Shown: positions 22,583 to 34,344 of the stretch, one piece after another
How positions within the stretch are numbered: position 1 is the first letter of the stretch
Layout of the letters: the number at the start of each line of letters is the position of its first letter
Source: Armillaria gallica
Taxonomy: Eukaryota; Basidiomycota; Agaricomycetes; Agaricales; Physalacriaceae
NCBI GenBank assembly: GCA_037576215.1
Contig: JBANDB010000002.1
Location: 2,728,001-2,792,000 of the forward strand
Reading direction: 5' to 3'
DNA: 64,000 nt
Translations under genes and position numbers: made by a program
The notes under the pieces: model-generated
Database searches by the model: none
Told to the model about the DNA's origin: nothing
The model's input: only the letters and a program-made list of their open reading frames with translations

Positions 22583-23430
22583 ATGACTTCAGCTCCGTTC
22601 ACTGTCTATCGTATGGCTGTATGCTTGTACAATGGCGCTACATCGCTTGACTACCAAGGACCCGTCGAGTTACTGGGACTTCGAAGCACCTCGATCCGCA
22701 AGTTGTTCCCGGACATGCTCGGCGCGAACGAAACCAACTGCGCCATCGACGCGGCGTACCTCGCCAACACGCTCGATCCCATCGTCCCGCTTGCCGGTCC
22801 AAAGCTCCTCCCAGATCAGACGTATGATGATGCCAAAGAGCAGTTTGACATCATTCTCATTCCTGGAGGTGGGTGGTCAGCTCGAAAAGATGCAGTCCTC
22901 CAACCTAAGTTACTTACGCGTGGCAGGAATAATCGGGAATGGCAAGACAGAGCACAGCCTGATGAACTTCTTGAAGAGACAAGGTCCGAATGCCAAGTAC
23001 ATTCTGACAATTTGCACGGGGTCGTGGATCCTGTCCAGCACAGGGCTTTTGGACGGGAAACGCGCCACGACGAATAAAGAAATGTTCAAAGTGATCAAGG
23101 TTAGGGTTGGATACGATACCTGTACACCCTCTGATCCAGCAGGTTTTGTAGGAGGATACTAAAGACCGTCCGATAACCTGGATCGCCAAAGCTCGATGGG
23201 TCGCCACAGAAGACAAGAAGATCTGGTCAAGTTCAGGTATCACTGCCGGTAAGCTAGTCTGGTCAAAGCGACACTGCAGTCCTGATGTCGCGACAGGAGT
23301 GGACCTGGCATACGCATTTCTGGAGTATATAACTGGCAAGGGGCCGGCAGAGGCTTCTGCAGGGTTGTTGGAGATGATAGTCCATGGGGAGGGGGATGAT
23401 CCATTCGCAGCCAAGAACGGGTTGATCTGA
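22583..23430 (+). CDS. DJ-1/PfpI superfamily protein
   Basis: Exons 22583-22868, 22927-23099, 23152-23248 and 23297-23430 give 229 aa; all introns are 48-58 bp GT-AG. The fold is the class I glutamine-amidotransferase-like DJ-1/PfpI type. Visible landmarks: an N-terminal strand MAVCLYNGATSLDYQGPVEL with the conserved Glu, FDIILIPGG, then the nucleophile elbow ILTICTGSWILSSTGLLDGK with the reactive Cys, TWIAKARWV, SSGITAG and a C-terminal helix. Members include isonitrile hydratase-like enzymes, glyoxalase-III-like enzymes and stress proteins; the substrate cannot be told from sequence. Length is normal for the family. No neighbour points to a pathway. Confidence 0.88.
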
Positions 23431-25660
23431 AAGGCACCTGGCAGAGTTTTACACGGTGCTGACTCCGAGTCAACCATTAGAATTCTGATGATGATTCAGG
23501 TTCATTTCCATACCTGTACAGCCCGTGTCTATTGTGCTTTGGATAAATGCAATTTGCCATTTTTTCACTCGCAATAACCGAGATTTTCAGTGTTGACGTT
23601 GACACGTTGAGGAGACAGAGATCATGGTACCTGATAATTAAAACCAGAAACGAGACCAAAACAAGGCTGCAAACGCCGAGGCGGAAATGCCGGCTTATTT
23701 CAAACCCAGCTGAAACCCCGGTCGCAGACTCGACTTTCATCTTATCACGAACCACCACCATCTCCACTGCAACTTTGCCAACGGACAACTAGTACTCGAC
23801 CAGGAGGATCTGAACGACGCACCATCCTATAAAGCTTCACAGGTTCCTACGTGACGGCCTCGTCAGCCTCAAGCATACTGGAAATGGTCTACATGCCATC
23901 TTCACGGCTTTCTCCTGTTTCGTGCGCAATGCTTCAGTCTCACTGAAGGGCGACTTTATTTGCGCGCAATGCTTCAGTCAAACTGAAGGGCGCCCTTTCT
24001 GTTACGGTCCTGGACGCTGGTACGAGGGATTTGTTACCCTTTTGGGCTCCTCGTATCCTAGCAGGCCCTGAGGCGTGTGCTGTCATTGGCATCCGACACA
24101 GGTACGAGGGATTGTTACCCATTTGGGCTCCTCGTATTTTGGCGGCCCCAGCAGGTTCTTTGTGTGTTACCGCTGTGTCGCATTTTTCTCTGTTTCCTCA
24201 CTGTGTTCCAGGTTCCGTTGTGTTCGTTCGCCGTATTATTTGTGTTCCTTATTTGTTTGCCCTGTTAATCGTGTTCCATGTCCATGTTCCCCTTGCATGA
24301 TCACGTCTGTGTGTTCCGTGTTCGGTGCATCCATTTCTCTATCCTGTCTCTTTCGCTGCCTCCTCAGGCGCTGATAAGGGTGTCTATCATTTCGCTGACT
24401 GTCCTGCGGGGGATCGAGGTGAACGTGACATAAGCGGACGAAGTTCCACATTGGCTGATCTCTTTTCGTCTTTTCATATTCCTTTTGCTCCCACTTCCGC
24501 ATACTGCACTATGTTGCTCTCCCAGACATTTGTATTGTTCTGGTTACATGTGGTTGACTTGATGGAATTGGTTCATCATGTATTTGAAATCTTCTGTAGC
24601 GTCCCGGTATATATACCACCGCTCAGTCTTTATACTGCTGCGTCCGAAGGAGACATGTGAATGCGACGAGAGTATGTATGAGTCAATATGACGTGTTATT
24701 GAACGCATCGCCGGTTATTGGTGTTTTTTGATGTGGTTCCTTTGTCCCTATAACACTTTAAATCCGTGAGACGTCCTTGGCTGGCAACTGAGGGTATCAC
24801 AGCGGCATGGGGTGTTGTAGTCTGTGACACTTTTAGTGGCGGCACAGAACCCCGGCGTTCCTTTTTGGGACCTTGTCCGGTTATCTAAACTCTAAACTCT
24901 TCGGCACCCTACCTGGCCAGAGGATTTCCCGTTTCGAGCACACACATGCGCCTAGCAGAAATATCGCCTACATCCAGCACCGGACCGTATTCTGTTATCA
25001 CGTCTCCTCCAGCAGGAAGCTATCTCCGTCAATGCCCAAATCCAACCATTGTCCTGCGCATTCTCAACTCTCCGCTTTTTGTGTAATAACTGAATACCCA
25101 CACGATTCAGGCGTGGCTTCAACTATCGACCTGTAATCCAGCGTTGTAATATGGAGTAATATTCAGCGGTTCATCTGCCGTCGTCGTTAAAAGAGGCACA
25201 CACGGCCGGATCCCTTGCGCTTGAATGCTCAAGTTTGTTTTACAGGCTTATATGCATTGAATCACCATGCTTTGCATGTGTCACCTCACTACCACGTCTT
25301 CTGCGATGACAATCCTACCACTACCGCTGAATATGATTTTATCAATCAACTCAACCGCTGTGAAAAGGGCATACCGTTATTAGCAGTCATGACCTACATT
25401 TTGCTTCCAATCATATTTGTTCGTAAAGACGTCGACTCTGCCATTTGGAATCCTGTTACAGTCTCTGAACAAGACAAGGCTGCGAAAGAGATGCAAGCAC
25501 CGATAAAGACACCGACCGCACGAGATGGGACCTCGGCTGAGGACTCTGAGGCAGCAATTAAGGTGTCGACGGTGTGCTTTTGTGTCTTCTCAATCTTCCC
25601 GAAACGCTTAACTCAGACTTCAGGCCTTCAGGTTTCATTGGCATTATTCGTCGACTCCTC
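23431..25660. other. intergenic: hairpin repeats, possible LTR-like DNA
   Basis: Two CTTCAGT/ACTGAAG hairpins (23932-23948, 23972-23988) and two TACGAGG/CCTCGTA hairpin units (24021-24055, 24103-24136) are visible. 24.15-24.6 kb is T- and GT-rich, like a retrotransposon LTR, but no LTR pair, primer-binding site or polyprotein was found. A frame at 25215-25691 may belong to the kinase relic that follows. Confidence 0.4.
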
Positions 25661-26091
25661 TATCTTTAGATGCTACACAATGACCCTCTAGACAACACTC
25701 CTCTGCTGTCTCCCTCAAGCACTCCTCTGATGCCGAGCTTCCACCTTCTCCCCCTCAATCTCCTCTAGTAGGCGTGCAACTCTTCCAACGTATTACTATA
25801 GGCAACTTTGCACAGGTATGGCGAGGATCGCTCACCGACAACCAAGGAACCGTCGTCTTGATCGTTGCCAAGATGTGCTCCCAGCGCGACTTTGAGGGTA
25901 TGAACAAGGAGACTCGTGCGTACCGGCCTCTTTCTCGCCACTAATTGGACAACCTTGCTCCTGTGCATTACGGTACATTTATAATGCCCGATGAATCTTG
26001 GGGAGCTAGAAGCATCCCATTGTTATTCGTGGGACAGATCAGGGATAAACACGGAGGAACTGTGAGTGTCTCGGACACCGTTTTGCTTTGA
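25661..26091 (+). pseudogene. protein kinase-like relic
   Basis: One frame with two in-frame stops (in CAATGACCC near 25.68 kb and CACTAATTG near 25.94 kb) encodes a recognisable kinase N-lobe: glycine-loop-like ITIGNFAQVWRGSLTDNQG, VLIVAKMCSQRDFEGMNKE in the place of the beta-3 lysine strand, then LDNLAPVHYGTFIMPDESWG. This matches fungal kinase-like proteins of mushrooms up to the hinge and then stops. No catalytic loop (HRD) or DFG is present. A dead fragment. Confidence 0.6.
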
Positions 26092-26890
26092 TTCTGATCG
26101 CTCATGTAGCCAAACTGTTTAGAAACACGCGAATGTTCTTCACTCCGTAGGACTTCATCACCACGACCTTGAGCCGAGGAACATCGCGAAAGATAAGAAC
26201 AGGACCTTGCGTATTCTTGATTTTGAGCGATCTTCACCAGATAAATTGCGAACTTGAGGGACTTTGCAGGGTTTTCGATTCTATGATGGAATGATGGTAA
26301 TCTCGCTGAATACAATCGTGATTTGATATCTGCGTCTGTCATTGGGCTACTCTCCGGTTGCTGGGATAACGAGTAAATTGGTCCGTACAGTTGTGTTTAA
26401 TAGACCCATGAATATATTTACATTTGTAACAAGTGAAGGGAGGTGTCAGGGCATCAAGAACGGGCTGAAGAAGGCTGTTCTGTGAGAAATGGGCCGCCCT
26501 CGCACCTTGGGGCTTGCCTAGTACAGCTATTCGTGATACTGGGACCCCACCGTCACTCTGTGGTCTCTGGGTGTGTCTAAATCTGCGCGCGCTAGAGCTC
26601 GATAAAATCTGTAAGGAAGGACGCTAGTGCCCGACTCTCACCCGACTTCAGTCAAAGAAGGTGTATATCTTGACCTTTCACTGCCTTTCATGGGCTAAGC
26701 GCTTACTCGTCTAGGGCCGGAAACTGAAGAAGAACAAATCACATCTGAAAGGCGGTGGCCAGAAAAACACTATACTAGATTCGGCTGAGGTTGGGGCGAG
26801 CTAGTGGGTCCAGTCCTCCTCCTTCAGGTGCCGTGCTGCTTATCCGACTAGAAGGATAATCTGGGCAAGACTGAGCTGCCTGTATGCGTC
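26092..26890. other. intergenic, nothing recognised
   Basis: No gene-like frame, shared repeat or promoter element found. Confidence 0.35.
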
Positions 26891-26892
26891 TA

Positions 26893-27466
26893 CTGTACTA
26901 TTTCGACCTTACGTTCATGGCTTGTGACATGTTACGCAACATCTTCAGCCAAGCAGATGTTCATGGATGGCTGTGACAGGGAATGCCCATCTTCATATTG
27001 TATATCTTCATCACTATTGTGGCCTTGTAGTTATCTTCTGTGACTAAATATCTAGGCCGTGAGTTCAATCCTTTGTAAATGTACTTTTTTACCACTCAGC
27101 GGTGACGTCGTGGGTTGCTGAATAGACAATTCGCCGGAAGGGCCGAACGTCGGCAAGAGAACAGGTCAATTAAATTTCTAATATTAGTGCTATTTCTGCA
27201 TTCCAACTTGATACCAACAACTTTCATAGTATTAGTCTTGTCGAGGCCATATCATAAAACCAAATTGCTGGTATGACAGAAACATCTGGGAACGCGTATA
27301 GACGCTCGGAGATGTGTATTTCGTTATTCCTTGCTCAAAAATGGCATTAATTTAAAATTTTCTTTCAACTCTTCACTGTAAGCTGTGACATGCTATGAGG
27401 TATGCATATCTTCGTTTCACAGGCCTCTGTGACACGTTATGTGAACTTAAGGTCGAAATAGTACAG
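26893..27466. mobile_element. 574-bp TIR element, TA target site
   Basis: Inverted termini CTGTACTATTTCGACCTT (26893 onward; reverse complement ending at 27466) match over 25 bp with one mismatch and are flanked by TA on both sides (26891-26892, 27467-27468). This fits a Tc1/mariner-type MITE. No coding frame. The TA duplication alone is weak evidence. Confidence 0.55.
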
Positions 27467-27468
27467 TA

Positions 27469-27777
27469 TTGCAAGCCTTGTTGTGCCCCAAATACATCGT
27501 ACCGCGAGAGAATAATCATTCCGCACGGGCAATCCAACCAAACATTCGCTACACCTTGCGCCTCTTCTTCGTAAGGTCCTTCAGCGGGTCGAAGTTGGTA
27601 ATCGTTTGTAGCACACCTTAGGACGGTTTACTGTGCGGGATCGTACTGCTGGAGTCGTTAACTACAGATGAATCAGCATATACGGCGGGGTCTCGTAGGA
27701 TAACCACCGACATACCTGGAGCCGTCAAGTAAGAACTCAGTGTCGGGATGGTAATCGATGGAATGGGTGTGATGCTA
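27469..27777. other. right edge of the interrupting block
   Basis: No gene or repeat recognised. Unit-3 similarity resumes at about 27778. Confidence 0.35.
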
Positions 27778-28832
27778 GAGACCCCCGTCAAACCCTTGCG
27801 CAAAATCTGAAGCCGAGGCGTTTGAAAAGAAGAAAGATATATCCTTCAGACACTAGAAAGGGCTTGTTCAAGTTATACAGCGTAAGAATGAAGCACAGAC
27901 GTGGGTATGAACCGTTCGAGAGTGTCGTCTGTAGCCGTAGAACGTTGCTGAGTATCTCTGTGAGTACTGCTGCCCGTAATAATCCATGCAATAAGAAAAG
28001 CGTGCAGACCAAAAGACGAGCCCGTAGATTAGCAGGATATTAACGGAAATCAATCTTGGTGGTGGATGGTGCTGATGGCAGTGGTAGAGTTCAAGTTCAC
28101 AACCAAGTGATCGTCGTTGAAATTGAAATTTCAAATATCTTCTCTTCACAACCAGCACTATCCCTCATCGTCTTTTTTCCACGCTGGCGCTCTGGGCGGA
28201 ATACAAAGAATAAGGCGCTGGAGCATTCAATATTTAAGGTGTAAGAAAGGATTTACGAATAGGCAAGGTAGGTCTTGAATACCCAATTTACTTTCCATTT
28301 GCGCTTATTCTTTTTCTGCTTCGCTTGCAGAAGGTGCGAGAACCTTGGCTAAGCGCCTACGACGGAACAACGGTATACCCTAGCTCGTGGAAGGCAAGAT
28401 ATCGATATCGGCGTCCTGTATCCTGTGGGAAATGTGTCCCAAAACTAGCAATGAATTGTGAACAAGTCAAGCAGTTTAGCAATCTCTGTACCTGTGGTTT
28501 GTACGAGCGCGAGGGTTTGCCTTAAAGTTGGTACCCTAGACCTCACGGAATGTTGATTAAGAAAGTGGTGAGTCCATGTAGGCATTTATAGCCATCTGAT
28601 CGCAGTTTTCATCATGTATTCTTTTCACAGTTGGACACGCCTATGCATCGTGTACCGTATTGACGTGCATTGGGGACCCCAAAAACAAAGCAGACGTCCG
28701 CATATACCTATAACGATGCTTCAAGCTTCAGGCGGCCTCAGGCCCGAGGCGCCTATGCATTCTATATAAACCACTGAAAAGCTAGCAATCATTCTTCCCA
28801 TACTTACCCCTGCCCTCTGCGCCACTGCTCCA
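27778..28832. repeat. unit-3 spacer, right part, upstream of copy C
   Basis: Close copy of 9405-10437: the minus-strand relic frames, the intron-like TTGCAG stretch, the 66-aa frame (28325-28525) and the promoter of copy C are all present. Confidence 0.6.
28747..28770 (+). promoter_or_regulatory. promoter of copy C: AGGCGCCT plus TATA
   Basis: AGGCGCCT at 28747-28754 and TATATAAA at 28763-28770, 63 bp before the ATG at 28833. Confidence 0.6.
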
Positions 28833-31656
28833 ATGTCTGGATCTCCGTCAAAACTGATACACATGAAAGAGGTCATCGATGAGGACCGGGGAGGTGATAC
28901 GAAACATGCGTCAAGTGGATGGGTGATTATCAATGTGTTCCGCCATGCTTCTACCTGCTCATTTGTGGTTGTGGCTCATAGGACCGAATGTCGATACCCA
29001 GAAAGGAAGTAACAGAGAAACGGTTATGCCTGGAAGATGGAGAGAAAGAGCGTGCTCGTATCGCAGCAGAAGAATCTGTCAAGGCGGAGCCTCGAATCAA
29101 TACCACGTCTCCCCCATCTGGGCTCCCCCGACGCCACCCTGGTCCTCTCGGCATCTCTACCACCAAGGCAAACATTCCAGTTCCTCCTCCTTCTGCCCTT
29201 GCTACTGCTCGTATCATCGATGAGTTGGGTCGCTTTCCTTATCCCGAAGGCATCAAGGGTCCCAAAGTTGAGCTCAACATAAATGCTAGGGATGGTAAAT
29301 TCATGTGTGCCATCGCTCTTCATCGGTTACAAGCAACTGTGCTGACTTATTGATAACAGATATGACCGAGAATTCCTTCTGCAATTTATGCCAGTATGCA
29401 AGGAGAAGCCCGAATCACTTGCTGCTCCCGATGATATCGTCCCCTACCCCACGAGTCAACCCATGCACATCGGGAGCAAGCGCGGCGAGAAGCACAACCA
29501 CAGTAACAGAGTACCTGACCCCGAATTTGCCGCAGCTCTCGCTCAATCGATGCTTGAACCCGTTGCTCCATTGCGGACACGGAGCAAGCGTGGTGAGAAA
29601 CGCAAAGACAGCAATAGAGTACCAACTGGCCCTGGATCTCCACACGGGTATAGCATGGGTCACAGATCTTCAGCAGCTCTCGCTCAATCGATGCTTGAGC
29701 CCGTTGCCCCATTGCAACAGAGTGCCAATCGTTGGGACAGGCACTCGCTCGGTTCCAACGATCCGGACTCTCCTGATGTCGTTGTCTGTAAGGTCAGGGG
29801 CCTTCTGAACAAGCTCACGATGGAGAAATTCGACTCTATCTCAGATCAAATCATCGCATGGGCAAACAAGTCCGAGAAGGAAAAAGATAGCCGAACCCTC
29901 GTTCAGGTCATCAGGCTCGTCTTTGAGAGTGCCGTCGATCAAGCTACATGGTCGGAGATGTATGCTCGTCTCTGTCGGAAAATGATGGAGCAGATCAGTC
30001 CAAAGGTCCAGGATGATGGTATCAAGAACGCAAAGGGGAAATCTATTGCTGGCGGTCAATTGTTCCGGAAATACCTTCTCAACAGGTGTCAGGAAGATTT
30101 CGAGCAAGGATGGGCGACGAAAGAAGCTATTGCTGCAGCCACAGATTTCAAGGCCATCCAAGATCAAGCTCCCAAGGCCACGGCTGAGAAGGAAGGTGAT
30201 GGAAAGGAGGGGATCGTGCTCTATTCCGACGAGTATTACGCCGTGCAGAAAGCGAAACGTCAAGGTCTCGGTTTGATCAAATTCATTGGTGAATTGTTCA
30301 AACTGCAGATGTTGACGGAGCGCATCATGCATGAGTGTGTCAAGAAGCTGCTTGGGAAGGTTGAGAATCCTGAGGAAGAGGAGATCGAGTCCCTCTGTAA
30401 GCTTTTGACTACTGTTGGGCAATTGTTGGATACAACGAAGGCCCGGGCTCATATGGATGTCTACTTCTCGCGCATGAAGGGGTTTACAAAGAACTCTAAT
30501 GTTAGCTTCCGTATGCAGTTCATGCTACAGGTACGTTTTACGATATCGGCGAGTTACTCCTCTGACTAGCTGTGGCCAGGACGTCCTCGAACTACGTGAG
30601 CGGAAGTGGGTTGGTCGTAATGCTGTTGCCGCACCTACCACGATTGCTCAGATACACGAAGCAGTAAGCATCTTTCGGTTTCATTCTGAGCATCACTGTA
30701 TCGTTGCATTTTGAAGGCCGCAAAGGAGAAAGCCGCACAAGAGAAGGAATCGTATCAATATCAAATGTTAATGCCTCGCCGGAGTGGAGAGCGAGGAGAA
30801 TACCCTCAAGTTGGTGTCGATGGTTGGGCAGTCGCTGGTGGTAATTCTGCTCCACGGCCTCTTTCCAAGACTGGCGATCTGTCCAAGTTTGGTCAGATCA
30901 GCAACAGGGGCGCAATTCTTACCTTTGGTCCTCAGAGCAGCATTTACGCAGGAAAGAAAAACAAGCGAGAGTCTGTCCAACGATCGAATTCTTCTTCGCA
31001 GGATATGTTTTCTATGCTTAATAATGACTCTACTACAGAAACCACGCCCAGAGGTAAAATTTCCCCTCCTCGTCAGAGTTGACGATCTGACTTTATTCGC
31101 TTTATTAGAGATGCTCCAACGCAAACGTCTTGTTTTTGACCCTCGGCCGAAACCAGTCGAGTGGCAGGAAAATGTACCGACGACTGCAGAGTCTGAGGGT
31201 TCCTCAGACGAAGAAGTTACCGCCGAACCTGAACCTGTCAAGATGAGCGACAAGGACGCCAAGAAGAAGATCGAAGAGGACATCAAAGAGTTCAGCGCTG
31301 TACGGAATCTTGACAAAGCAGAAGATCACTTCACCCAACTCCCCGCTAAACACCACCCTCTCCTGGTTGACAAGCTCATTTCATTTGCTGTCGAGTCGAA
31401 AGAGGCAGATGCCCAGCTCGTGGCGGAGCTCTTCTCTCGTGCCTCGACGAAGAACCTGTGTACGCTTGCTAATTTTGAGAGCGGGTTTGCTGCAGTCCTC
31501 GAGTTCCTGGATGATATTGCAATCGATGCGCCGATGGCCTTCAAGCTGATGGCAACCATGATGAAGGGGCCGGCCTTTGATGATGAGCAAAGGAGATACT
31601 TAGCTTCGAAGACGGACAGTGTCAAACTTCTTGGCCTTTTATCTTCAACTTGCTGA
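28833..31656 (+). CDS. eIF4G-like copy C: compact, all core domains
   Basis: Exons 28833-28922, 28982-29304, 29360-30530, 30580-30663, 30717-31053 and 31109-31656 give 850 aa in one frame. After a short N terminus comes the eIF4E-binding motif (residues YDREFLL, created by splicing at 29304/29360), then MIF4G (VVCKVRGLLNKLTMEKF to LCKLLTTVGQLLD), a Gly/Ser-rich linker and an MA3 domain (EEDIKEFSAVRNLDKAE to the C terminus). The disordered N-terminal third and coiled coil of copy D are missing. The region before MIF4G contains a partial internal duplication (SKRGEKH... and SKRGEKR..., each followed by ALAQSMLEPVAPL). It could bind eIF4E, eIF4A and RNA, giving a minimal scaffold. No stop or frameshift seen. 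Confidence 0.78.
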
Positions 31657-32098
31657 TTTCGTCTTTTATCTCGTACTGTATCCGTTATTGGGTGACTCCA
31701 GTGTCGCGATGCACGTGATATGCACGCAACTGACGCGACGCGTTATAATTTTAATAATAGACTCGTATGAGGTACTTTACTGCTCGACTGACAGCTTGCG
31801 GACCGGTTGTTCTGGGATCTTTCATGTAGTACAGTGCTACTAGACATCTTCTATTCCGTGTATTGTGTAACATAGTCTTGGAATATGATACTTCAGGCTC
31901 TTCCAGATGAGTCGCTTTCTTTCGTACATTTGATTTTTTATGAAAGACGAACCGTCTCCAAGAGGTTATATATTTATAGCAATTTATAGCATGGTAGCTA
32001 TCAAGTTCGTAGTTGTGTAGCAAAATAAATGTGTCCTAGATATGTCGAGACAGAACTGTAGATAGATAGCTTCGAAGTTCGAATCAGAATATCAATGA
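31657..32098. other. convergent intergenic spacer
   Basis: Between copy C and HD-4; holds the fourth 44-bp motif (31704-31747) and the conserved spacer seen after copies A and B. Confidence 0.5.
31704..31747. repeat. conserved 44-bp CACGTG/ACGCGT motif, copy 4
   Basis: TCGCGATGCACGTGATAT ... GACGCGACGCGTTATA, both cores intact. Confidence 0.6.
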
Positions 32099-32690
32099 TC
32101 AATTGGCGCCCTTCCCACCAGCCTTTCGATATTCTCTCCACTGCACCGCCGCTTGGTGGGCTTGGGAGGCCATAGCCTTCTGCTCCTGCTCTGAAGGATA
32201 GTACCTCTCAACATAAACGCCAGGGTCATCTTCAAGCTTTTTGCGCTGATAACCAAACCACGCGACAATCTGCCTACGCGTGAGCCCCGTCTCCTCTATA
32301 AGCCGAATCTGTTCCTGGACAGAGGGCGTGCAGTCCATTTCAAAGGATGCTTCGAGCGCGGCGAGCTGTTCTGGTGTTTTCTTGGTTTGACGAGGCTCGC
32401 CGCGTAGGTCTTTGACGCGGTTGGAGAACCATCTGCTGGGGGTGAGCATGAAAGGAGAGATATGATGCGATTACGCACCGTCCGACTTCTTGTGACGATA
32501 CCTCACGTCCGAGCTGGGAAATGCTCCCGCTGGCCATCAGGCTCGCACTTTTTGGAGGTCGATCCCTGTATTAGAGTCAGATTTAGAGAGGGTGTAACAC
32601 AAAATATACTTGCTTTCCGAGACCGCGCCATGTATTCAGTACATTTTCTAAGTATTCAATCTGCTGGTCGTTCAACGGGTCTACTGGCAT
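32099..32690 (-). CDS. tandem-homeodomain protein, copy HD-4
   Basis: Exons 32614-32690, 32479-32565 and 32099-32432 on the minus strand give 165 aa starting MPVDPLNDQQIEYLE. Intron 1 (32566-32613) has a GC donor in the classic GCAAGT context; intron 2 (32433-32478) is GT-AG. Homeodomain 1 ends SSQEVGRWFSNRVKDLRG; homeodomain 2 ends RQIVAWFGYQRKKLED with Tyr at position 51. The C terminus EYRKAGGKGAN matches HD-2. Intact. Expression depends on splicing of the GC-AG intron. Confidence 0.78.
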
Positions 32691-33431
32691 GACGACAGTG
32701 AGAGTGAGGACGAAGAGCTTTGTTTGACAATGTTGTCACCAAGGGAATCTGCTCTTGGGGTTGGGGTTGGGTTCTGCTATTATATATGATCAGACGTGAT
32801 CCTTACACAGCACCGTGGCAACGCGTATAAGGCTGAGGAGGAGCTCCTTTGAATAGCACTGATTAGCGTACCACTCCAAGTAATATAATTAGCACGGAGG
32901 AAGTATATTTAAAGCGCAAATGATGAACGTAAGTAGTATAAAATACACAAATGATGGGTAAAGGACTTGAGCTCGTACCCTAGGGACGTTATCGAATAAT
33001 ATGTTAGTTAACCTTTCATAAAGGGAAGCAGGTATCATTGTCAAGCAGCAGTAATTCCGTCATCCCCTCTTGTAGCAATGACGATGGCATTGGGAGCCAT
33101 CAACTTGATATGTCTGTCGGACATTGAGAATTTAGAAAGGATCGGATTTATGTCAGAGGCTGTCAGGACGAGGAGCATGGACTCGCTCGGATGAACCTGG
33201 AGGCCTGCAACAAGGACCAAGACTGGATCTTTCGAGAGCGTCATATCTAGTCGTAGAACGTTGCAGGATGGAAGTCGGTGTGATCACAGACACAAGTAAT
33301 AATACTCCGCGATATGAAAAACGCGCAGAAAAAAGGCAAGGGGATGAACGGAAATTGATTGTGTATGGAAGAGTTCAAGTCGCTGCTGATCGTCATCATT
33401 ATTTATAATAAATAAGCGAAATTTGCAAATA

Positions 33432-34344
33432 CAGACGTTCCGAAAAACCTTGTCCATCGCTGCCAAACAAGGCAAGTAAAATCAAAAAATCAAAAAATAC
33501 AAGAAAATCGCAGAAATAGTACGCAGGCTTCATTTCTGTGCGTCATGGGGTGGGAAGATGCAAATTCAATGATTCATGAGTGCTGCAGTGCATGGCAAAG
33601 ATGTAAGAGCATCCAGGAGGCGCAAGGTTAGCGCGTGTAAATTTTCAGGCTGCCCGCGCCGAACAACCGCACAGCTTCGTTCTTGCCATCACCGTCGCAG
33701 AAGACACAAGCATCACCTAGTATGGCCTAGATATCTTTGAAGAGAAATTCTACGCCCAAGCAAGCAAGCCACCATCGTGATTATGCCCCAGTTTGGACGT
33801 CGACAGCTCGCAGCCTCCCGAAATAACAACATAGTCCGCCGACATCTTTCATACTACAGTTGACGCACCAGCGACTGGTTATCCTGGCTATTTTCATCGG
33901 TTTATATGGTCAGGAATGAGCTAGTGGGAGTTCGGGCACGCTTTAGACCCAGATACTGCGGAGAGGTTACGGGGGTTGGTGTGCCCAACATCATACGTCT
34001 CTGAGGGAAGGTACCATATTCACCTCGTTTTGGGAGCTTATTATTGTTCACAGGAGAAAAAATGTATCCACAGCTTCCTATACCACTGTAAATGCCCCCG
34101 TCGCCGCCTCTCCCTACTGTTAGCACCTACCCGGCTCTCATGATGTCCTACCGCTGACCCATTGACCTCAGACCTTTTGCTTTACATCTACATACCTCGT
34201 GCATCTCCGAGAAAATAGTTGTATCGTACGTTACGCTCATAAATGAAGATATCACACTGTTTCTACGATTTTCTTGTATTTTTTGATTTTTTGATTTTAC
34301 CTGCCTTGTTTGGCAGTGTTGGACAAGGTTTTTCGGAACGTCTG
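33432..34344. mobile_element. Tc1/mariner-like non-autonomous element (913 bp)
   Basis: Termini CAGACGTTCCGAAAAACC inverted at both ends, matching over roughly 90-105 bp with a few mismatches. TA lies on both sides (33430-33431, 34345-34346). The uninterrupted site TTGCAAATACCTTCTCTTCC exists in the paralogous spacers (for example near 51.48 kb), which shows directly that this sequence was inserted with TA duplication. No transposase frame inside. Confidence 0.85.

Noticed and set aside
3507..32690. Homeodomain genes as the mating-type A (HD) locus
   Set aside because: No divergent HD1/HD2 pair and no recognisable mitochondrial intermediate peptidase gene nearby; the proteins are far shorter than mating-type HD proteins.
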